This document shows, in pieces, positions 58,429 to 64,000 of a stretch of 64,000 nt of DNA. The notes under the pieces are model-generated. The model saw nothing but the letters and a program-made list of their open reading frames with translations. It ran no database searches and was not told the DNA's origin. Numbering within the stretch: the first letter of the stretch is position 1; each line of letters starts with the position of its first letter. The stretch comes from CAVPGP01 sp963704025 (GTDB lineage: Bacteria; Actinomycetota; Thermoleophilia; Gaiellales; Gaiellaceae), in the NCBI GenBank assembly GCA_963704025.1, contig CAVPGP010000005.1, positions 502,521 to 566,520 of the forward strand, written 5' to 3'. The position numbers and the translations under genes are program-made.

Positions 58429-58779
58429 GTGAAGACACTCGTCGTTCTCAACGACCCCGCATACGGCACCGAGCGCTCCTTCAACGGGCTACGCCTCGCC
58501 CACTCACTCGCCAAGCGCGACAGCGGAGAGGTGCGCGTCTTCCTGCTCGCCGACGCCGTCACCTGCGCGCTCGCCGGCCAGCAGACACCCGACGGCTACT
58601 ACAACCTCGAACGCATGCTCACCGCCGCGATCCGGCGCGGTAGCGAGGTCGGGCTCTGCGGCAACTGCATGGACGCCCGCGCCATCCGCGAGGAACAGCC
58701 GGTCGATGGCGCCCGCCGCTCCAGCCTCGACGAGCTCACCGACTGGACGCTCTGGGCCGACAAGGTCATCACCTTCTAG
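58429..58779 (+). CDS. DsrE-family protein
   Basis: A 116-residue DsrE/YchN-like protein (MKTLVVLNDPAYGTERSFNG, VRVFLLADAVTCALAGQQTP, EVGLCGNCMDARAI). Two cysteines in GLCGNC stand at the DsrE active site. The GTG start lies on the other side of the operator region from the ArsR-rhodanese gene, so both are likely controlled together. It should act as a sulfur carrier. Confidence 0.87.
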   Translation: MKTLVVLNDPAYGTERSFNGLRLAHSLAKRDSGEVRVFLLADAVTCALAGQQTPDGYYNLERMLTAAIRRGSEVGLCGNCMDARAIREEQPVDGARRSSLDELTDWTLWADKVITF

Positions 58780-58870
58780 CGCACCACAACAGCACTCACG
58801 GCGCTCGCTGCGGCGTCGTCGCGATCGCGAGTGCAGCGACGACGCGGTAGCCCGCGCCGGGAGGGCGGTT

Positions 58871-58876
58871 TAGGAT
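58871..58876 (+). promoter_or_regulatory. -10 box TAGGAT of the cupin gene
   Basis: TAGGAT lies about 40 nt before GTG 58917; the transcript would carry the GAAGGAGG ribosome binding site. It is an ordinary leadered start, unlike most others here. Confidence 0.4.
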
Positions 58877-58916
58877 CGTCGTGATCCCGTCTAAACACCG
58901 AGCGAAGGAGGCTCAC

Positions 58917-59279
58917 GTGGCAGGTGTGGAGGTAGGTGACTTCGGCTCACCCGACGAGACTCGGGCGCCGGACAAGACCAACGTCGAGCTCGTTCGCATG
59001 GGCGGCACGACGGCGTCGCGGATGCGGTTGGAGCCTGGCTGGAGATGGTCGGACTGCATCAAGCCGATCGCAGGAGGCGAACGCTGCCAGGCACACCACG
59101 TCGGTCTGTTGCAGTCGGGGACCATGCACGTCGTCCACGACGACGGCACCGAGCAGGAAATCCGTGCCGGCCAGGCGTACGTGATCGAGCCCGGGCACGA
59201 CGCATGGGTCGTCGGCGACGAACCCGTCGTCGGCTTCGAGTTCGACTCGCGGACCGCCGAGGAGTACGCGAAAGGCTGA
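58917..59279 (+). CDS. Cupin-domain protein
   Basis: A 120-residue single cupin: RMRLEPGWRWSDCIKPIAGGERCQAHHVGLLQSGTMHVVHDDG (metal His positions), then IRAGQAYVIEPGHDAWVVGDEPVVGFEFD. The form is that of small actinobacterial cupins with unknown ligand. GTG 58917 is chosen because GAAGGAGG stands six bases before it and because the fold starts there. Confidence 0.83.
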   Translation: MAGVEVGDFGSPDETRAPDKTNVELVRMGGTTASRMRLEPGWRWSDCIKPIAGGERCQAHHVGLLQSGTMHVVHDDGTEQEIRAGQAYVIEPGHDAWVVGDEPVVGFEFDSRTAEEYAKG

Positions 59280-59339
59280 GGAGCGCACTCCTCCGAGGCG
59301 CGCTTCCGAGGACGCGCCTGAGCTCGTCAGCCGTGGTGG

Positions 59340-59690
59340 CTACGTCGGGCTGCGTTGCTGGCGAGCATGGGCCGAGGCGCGCCGTTCGGCTTCGGCAGTG
59401 ATCGCGTCAAGCGACGCGCGAACCGCTCTCTCCCAGGAGCGGGCGACGCGGCTACCCCACATGCTCCTCCTTTGGCTGCGCATGACGACCCGGACGGTAT
59501 TCGATTCCAAGTGAAATCGGTTAGAGATCGACGGTCTCGCGGCTCGCCGCGCACCCTCCTGGATGAACCGCTCCGCGTCCTCGCGCCGGATGAACACCTC
59601 CAACTCGATGCCGAGCGGGAAGTCGGGCGAGAGGGCTTCGTCCACACGGCGTAGACGATCAGGGCGGACACGCGCGTCGTCGCCGTCGCG
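59340..59690 (-). pseudogene. Fragment of a small conserved protein, frameshifted
   Basis: On the minus strand TTRVSALIVYAV and, one frame on, VDEALSPDFPLGIELEVFIR followed by REDAERFIQEGARR can be joined by a shift near 59653. I recognise the pattern as that of small actinobacterial hypothetical proteins (REDAERFIEE type). What follows is low-complexity and ends at 59340. The stretch 59280-59780 holds nothing else. Confidence 0.45.
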
Positions 59691-59780
59691 GAGTAGACGT
59701 CTTCAACCGCGCAGTACTCAGACGAGACGGCGCTCGCGTGCGCGAGTGTTGGGGAATGATGCCCGAGCGCGTGTCGGTCG

Positions 59781-60218
59781 TCAGCCGATTTGCTCGGCCA
59801 GCCCGATGAGAATGCCCTCAGGGCCTCGGATGTAGCAGAGCCGATACACGTCTTCGTACTGAACCACTTCGTCGATGAGCTGCGCGCCGTGTCTGCGGAG
59901 CCGGGCGAGCGTATCGTCGAGGTCGTCCACGGCGAACATGACACGCAGGTAGCCCAGAGCGTTCACCGGGGCGCTCCGGTGATCGGCGACCACGGGCGGC
60001 GCGAGAAATCGCGAGAGTTCGATCCGGCCGTGGCCGTCCGGCGTACGCATCATGGCGATCTCGACGCGCTGGTCGCGCAGTCCAGTGACGCGCCCTGACC
60101 AGTCGCCTTCGATCATGGCTCGCCCTTCGAGTTCGAGGCCCAGTTCGGCGAAAAAAGAGATAGCGGCATCAAGCGATTCCACGACGATGCCGACGTTGTC
60201 CATCCGTTGAAGCGCCAC
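59781..60218 (-). CDS. VOC/glyoxalase-superfamily protein
   Basis: A 145-residue VOC protein: VALQRMDNVGIVVESLDAAI, FFAELGLELEG, then VEIAMMRTPDGHGRIELSRF and a second unit LRVMFAVDDLDDTLARLRRHG, ending with RGPEGILIGLAEQIG. Glu in the last strand and His in the second motif are usual metal ligands. GTG 60218 is preferred to ATG 60203 since VALQRM belongs to the family start. Ligand unknown. Confidence 0.85.
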   Translation of the reverse strand: MALQRMDNVGIVVESLDAAISFFAELGLELEGRAMIEGDWSGRVTGLRDQRVEIAMMRTPDGHGRIELSRFLAPPVVADHRSAPVNALGYLRVMFAVDDLDDTLARLRRHGAQLIDEVVQYEDVYRLCYIRGPEGILIGLAEQIG

Positions 60219-60342
60219 GCGGCCATTCTTGCGGTTCGCAAAGATCACCGGTGTCCGCGAGGCGCGCGGGATCAGCTGTCCGTACCTCTGGCTGGGCCAG
60301 TTCGGGGAATGTTCCCCGAGCGATGGCCCACCTAGATCCGCG

Positions 60343-61035
60343 TTAAGGCGTCTTCGGAAACCCCAGGATGCGATGGATGAAGGCGTCGCGCTTCTCGCCC
60401 TTGAGCCGAGACTCCTCGGTCCACGTGCGATCGGAGATCGTCTGGTGGTCGAGGAGGTACTGCGCCTTCTCGGCGTCCGGCAGGGACTTCCATTCCGGGG
60501 CATTCTTCGTCTTCTTCGGCTTCGGCGTCGCCGCCTCCGCCTCCGGCTCGGTCTCCTCGACCGGCGCGCCGGTCGCCTCGACGATGGCGACGACGGTCGG
60601 GATCTCGCCGCCCTCTGTGTTCCCGGTCAGGACGTTGTTGCGGCGGATCCCTTCCTCGCGGGCTTTCCTGATCCTCTCCAGATCCCTCTCGTGCGAACGG
60701 CCAACCCTGAAAGAGTGGTCGATGCGATTGCAGAGGCGGTGCGCCAGGATGGCATTGTCCACGGCCGCCTTGCCGCCATCTTTCTTGTAGACCGGGAAGT
60801 GCTCGAGGGTGGGCATCCAGTCGCTCCTCCAGTCGCTCCAGTCGTTGGTGACCTGCGCGAAGAAAGACGCGCCCCCGAGCTCCTCGGGGCAGAAGCATTC
60901 GGGCATCTTGCATGCGAGCTCCGTGATGTAACCCTGCTCAGCTGCCCTGATGAGCTCTCGCTTCTTCACGCCGAGCGCCTTCAACTCGGCTGCAACGGCT
61001 CGGCCGCGTTCAGGATCCCGCTCGACCCTCGACAT
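60343..61035 (-). CDS. HNH-endonuclease-like hypothetical protein
   Basis: A 230-residue protein. The segment CKMPECFCPEELGG, PTLEHFPVYKKDGGKAAVDN and AILAHRLCNRIDHSF has the layout of an HNH/His-Me finger site (cysteine pair, EHFP with His, Asn, LAH.LCN). The N-terminus is helical with KKRELIRAAEQGY; the C-terminus, after an acidic linker, reads WTEESRLKGEKRDAFIHRIL. I therefore suggest a nuclease-like protein, but the assignment is weak. No partner genes of a defence system are adjacent. Confidence 0.55.
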   Translation of the reverse strand: MSRVERDPERGRAVAAELKALGVKKRELIRAAEQGYITELACKMPECFCPEELGGASFFAQVTNDWSDWRSDWMPTLEHFPVYKKDGGKAAVDNAILAHRLCNRIDHSFRVGRSHERDLERIRKAREEGIRRNNVLTGNTEGGEIPTVVAIVEATGAPVEETEPEAEAATPKPKKTKNAPEWKSLPDAEKAQYLLDHQTISDRTWTEESRLKGEKRDAFIHRILGFPKTP

Positions 61036-61242
61036 GTTCCAACGTTATGTGGTCTGACACCCCGCAGCCGTTGGGTCAAGCGATATGGCTGCAGCCTGCG
61101 CGAGCGTTGCGGAATGACCCTTGACGAAGTGAACCCGGATCGGCCGGAGCAGCGATGAGTCTTCGGTGGCTTGTCAGTCTCTACCGCGAACGGGCGAGGC
61201 TGAGATGCGGCCGGAGCAGGCCGCCGAGAAAGGAGTCGTGAG

Positions 61243-61593
61243 ATGACGCGGTACCTGATTTCGTTCCCCAGCGGCGCGATGGACCACATCCCGGCTGAGG
61301 AGTTCCCCGCCGTGGGAGAGGCTGCTCATGCGGTGGCCCAGGAGGCCATGGACGCAGGCGTGTGGGTGTTCGGCGGCGGGTTGGCCGAGGACGTCGATCC
61401 CGTCATGGTGGCCGGTGACGGGACGATCACCTCTGCCACTTACCCACAGACCAAGGAGTTCAACGGAGGGTTCACGGTCCTCGACTTGCCCTCTCGGGAG
61501 GCAGCGTTGGAGTGGGCCGCGAAGATCGCGGCCGCCTGCCGCTGTGCTCAAGAGATCCGCGAGTTCATGCCCGACCCGGCGGTGGGCAACTGA
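61243..61593 (+). CDS. YCII-related (DGPF-type) protein
   Basis: A 116-residue protein of the YCII/DGPF family: MTRYLISFPSGAMDHIPAEE, AVAQEAMDAGVWVFGGGL, FTVLDLPSREAALEWAAKIAAACRCAQEIREF. Members form ferredoxin-like dimers and often stand near ECF sigma factors. AAAGGAG is eight bases before the ATG. The 207-base gap upstream shows only a short GCAGCC/GGCTGC repeat near 61060-61090. Confidence 0.83.
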   Translation: MTRYLISFPSGAMDHIPAEEFPAVGEAAHAVAQEAMDAGVWVFGGGLAEDVDPVMVAGDGTITSATYPQTKEFNGGFTVLDLPSREAALEWAAKIAAACRCAQEIREFMPDPAVGN

Positions 61594-61641
61594 ACGAAGC
61601 CCAACGTGGCCGATTCGCGCCCCCGGCTCGAACAGACCCCA

Positions 61642-61714
61642 TCGCCTGCGCGAGCGTCCTCTCGCCTGAGCGAGCCTTCGACCTGAGCGGGACGAGCAAT
61701 TCGACCCCCTCTCT
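61642..61714. repeat. Dispersed 73-bp repeat, copy Y
   Basis: Same sequence as 23077-23150 with few changes, in the same orientation, 38.5 kb away. It stands 48 bases behind the YCII gene and next to a broken flippase gene. Confidence 0.65.
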
Positions 61715-61814
61715 CACAGGGAGGGCGTCAATCCACGGGGCTCAACATGCTTTCGCCAAAGTGTTTCGCTTGAAGACCTCGCTGCAGGAGGATCGCCGCA
61801 CGAACGGCTTTCTC

Positions 61815-62951
61815 TTATGTGGTCTCGACCGTTCCGCCAGGCAAAGCGTTGGGGGTCGCTTTGCGGAAGCGGCCAAGAGTGATCGCTCCGAGCGGCAACG
61901 TCAGGAGGGAATAGAAGACGCGCCAGAGGAGCGCGGCGGCCACGAGGGTGTCGTCGGAGGCGCCGCTCAGCTCGATGAACATGGCGATGAGAACCGCGTC
62001 GACGACTCCCAGGCCGCTTCCCGTGATCGGGAAGACGGCCCCGGCCCAGAAGGCGATCGCGAAGGCCGCGAAGGCATCGGGCGCGGAGAGCTGGGCACTC
62101 GAGACGCCGACGAGCGGAGCGATGCGAGCAGGATCAGGTAGGTGAGAAAGAGATTGGCCGCGACCCCGATCGATCCCAGCGCCCAGCCCTCGCGCAGGAC
62201 GGCGAGCGCCCGCGTGCGCAGTTCGGCCGCCTTTGCGGCACCGTCCTCGATCGGGTCGCGCTTGACCTTCACGAGATCCAGGAAAGCGGTCGTTGCGTCA
62301 TGACTCCGATCCGGCGGGCCGAGCGCTCTCGGCGCAGGAACACGTAGCCGGCAATGCCCGCAACGGCCGTGACCGCAAGTGAGACGCGCCCGCGAGCACG
62401 ACCGTGCCGTTGACTTCACCGGTGAGCAGCAGCAGGACGAGCGCGAGAAGCGGAAGCAGGAAGCGACCGATCGTCGGGAACAGGAACGAGCCGAACGCCG
62501 CGAGGCCGGCGGCGTCCGGCGCGTGGCCTCCGCCGCGGAAGTAGCCGTACTGGACGACGCTTGCGCTCGGAGGCGGGAGCAGTTGCCCTGCGAAGTTCGA
62601 GGAGAGGTAGGCCTCGCTTCCGCGCCACAGGCCGAGGCCCGGCAGGAACGCCCGGTACATCACCGCCTCGGTCGGAACGCGCGCGAGCCCGAGCGCGAGC
62701 AGGACTGCCACCTCCCACGCGTCGAGTTGCGTGAGCGCCTCCCAGACCTCCTGGTAGTCGATGAACTGCGGCAGCAGCCACGCGAAGACCACGACGAGCG
62801 CTGCGATGACCAGCGCGGGCCTGAGCAGACGCCGCCACAGCGGCCGCGGCACGGGTGCGGGAGACCTGTCCTTCACGACGCGATCGAGCGAATTCTGAAG
62901 ACGTGGTCGGCGTTCGTTTGTGGCGCCGCCAGACAGCCGGCGCATCCTCAC
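61815..62951 (-). pseudogene. LPG-synthase-TM/flippase-like protein with two frameshifts
   Basis: The N-terminal part (LLRPALVIAALVVVFAWLLPQFIDYQEVWEAL, YLSSNFAGQLLPPPSASVVQYGYFRGGG) is in one frame to about 62335. A middle piece (FLDLVKVKRDPIEDGAAKAAELR, ALGSIGVAANLFLTYLILLA) lies in a second, and the C-terminal part (FPITGSGLGVVDAVLIAMFI, ELSGASDDTLVAAALLWRVFY) in a third from about 62125 to the stop at 61815. All pieces belong to one PF03706 protein. The start could be 62951 or GTG 62876. Confidence 0.8.
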
Positions 62952-63074
62952 CGAGACCTGCGCTTACCTGCATGGACGGTCTAGGCTGCCGGCACATGAG
63001 CAATGCTGCCGCGTCTCCCGATCCTGCTGCTCTGATCCGGAGCCGACCGCGACCGAATCGAAGGGAGAGCCGCG

Positions 63075-64000
63075 ATGGCTGAGACCCCCACTGACGTCCT
63101 CGTTGCCGGGTACCAGGACATCGAGGAGGCGACGAAAGACTTCGAGGCACTGGTCGCGCTCGTCAAGGAGAAGAAGGTCTCGATCGAGGGCGTCATCCTC
63201 GTCACGCATGCGGAGGACGGCAGCGTCGCGGTGCGGCGGACCGGCGACAACCTCGGCCGCAAGGGAATGGGCTGGGGAGGCGGCGTCGGGCTCGCGGTGG
63301 GCTTGTTCGCGCCGCCGCTGCTCGCGTCGGTCGCCGTCGGGGCGGTCGCGGGCAGGGTGATCGGCAGATTCGCGGGCAACAAGGTCAACAAGGAGCTTCA
63401 GGACAAGATCGGAGAGAACCTGCCGCCGGGGTCGGCGGGGATCATCGCGATCTTCGACGACGAGCAGCGGCTCGGTGTCGAGCAGGCGCTCGCGGCCGCA
63501 TCGATCCGGTCGGTAGTCCAGGGCGACAAGGAGGGCATCGGCGCGTTGAAGGAGTCGCTCGGCGAGGCGATGGGGAAGTTCAGCCCGGACCGGACGGCGC
63601 TGCCGATCCCGACCCGAACTTCGGCGGCACGATCGGCAGAACGATCGATGCGTCGGTCGCAGACTGGACGATCAACATGACACCGTCGCCGCCGGAGGGC
63701 GCGCCGAACGTGTTGCTCGTGCTGATCGACGACGCGGGCTTTGGGAACCCGTCGACGTTCGGCGGGCCGGCCTCCACACCGGCCATGACGCGGGTCGCCG
63801 AGCAGGGTCTTACGTACAACCGCTTCCACGTCACCGCGATGTGCTCGCCCACCCGCGCCGCACTGCTAACCGGTCGCAACCACCACAGCGTGGGGTTTGG
63901 GTCGATCGGCGAGCTCCCCGGCCCGTTCCCCGGCTACAGCGCGAACGTGCCGAAGGACTGCGCTCCGTTCGTTCGGGCGCTGCAGGGCAGCGGCTACTCG
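63075..64000 (+). CDS. DUF1269-sulfatase fusion protein, apparent frameshift, 3' end outside window
   Basis: ATG 63075 begins a DUF1269-type domain (VLVAGYQDIEEATKDFEALVALV; glycine-rich membrane-binding stretch WGGGVGLAVGLFAPPLLASV; NLPPGSAGIIAIFDD). The linker runs FSPDRTALPIP. One base is missing at about 63607: in the first frame the protein would end at 63680, in the next frame it continues DPNFGGTIGRTIDASVADW into a type I sulfatase, with metal-site NVLLVLIDDAGFGNPSTFGG and the formylglycine motif CSPTR (Cys codon 63842-63844). I recall the same two-domain order in other actinobacterial arylsulfatases. The sulfatase is cut by the window end. Confidence 0.75.

Overview
The window is a GC-rich chromosomal segment from what is most likely an uncultured or poorly studied actinobacterium of the Thermoleophilia type (Gaiellales or Solirubrobacterales-like). 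This is an inference from several traits: a Gram-positive type IV pilus locus, an F420-type LLM oxidoreductase, a geranylgeranyl-reductase-family enzyme, frequent GTG starts, and many start codons lying 5-8 nt behind a TANNNT -10 box, which suggests leaderless transcripts. The strand-by-strand gene packing (ATGA/GTGA overlaps) is typical of such genomes.

Layout. 1-19.4 kb is stable, undamaged core sequence: a truncated agmatinase-family gene, two tandem lipoproteins, a PAP2-type membrane enzyme, an enolase-superfamily enzyme, a MacB-type ABC exporter, an LLM oxidoreductase, a histidine phosphatase, a minus-strand type IV pilus operon (pilB, pilD, a pseudopilin, a PASTA-like protein, a transglycosylase/M23 hydrolase, pilT) headed by an FAD-dependent reductase, tRNA-Tyr, and a small coiled-coil operon.

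19.4-39 kb is an accretion zone at tRNA-Thr(GGT). The 3' half of the tRNA, from the anticodon loop on, is repeated downstream at about 24.6, 30.9 and 38.6 kb, delimiting stacked integrative islands. Two islands start with a tyrosine integrase gene 15-17 nt behind a tRNA 3' end (the second integrase is frameshifted). Three 10-bp-phased repeats stand near the far ends. Two att copies are each interrupted, at the same base, by a separate diverged copy of one IS110/IS1111-type element that has 13-bp subterminal inverted repeats. Cargo includes methyltransferases, a broken Mg-type P-ATPase, a VIT family transporter, a cupin, and a MoxR/DUF58/DUF4129 operon followed by an ECF sigma factor with its partner.

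39-54 kb is a decayed stress/envelope region: LPG-synthase-TM flippases (one intact, two broken), a chimeric YceI/GH15 pseudogene, PRC-barrel protein, AI-2E transporter, universal stress protein, HdeD protein, three coiled-coil proteins, a 971-aa SARP/AfsR-like regulator and several gene stubs. 54.3-58.8 kb is a coherent reactive-sulfur/persulfide module (two DsrE proteins, ArsM-like methyltransferase, MFS exporter, ETHE1-like metallohydrolase, ArsR-rhodanese fusion regulator). 58.9-64 kb holds cupin, VOC, HNH-like and YCII proteins, another broken flippase and the start of a DUF1269-sulfatase fusion that runs off the window.

Many genes right of 24.6 kb contain frameshifts or internal stops, while none was seen left of it. 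This is either genuine decay of acquired DNA or residual assembly error; read mapping would separate the two.
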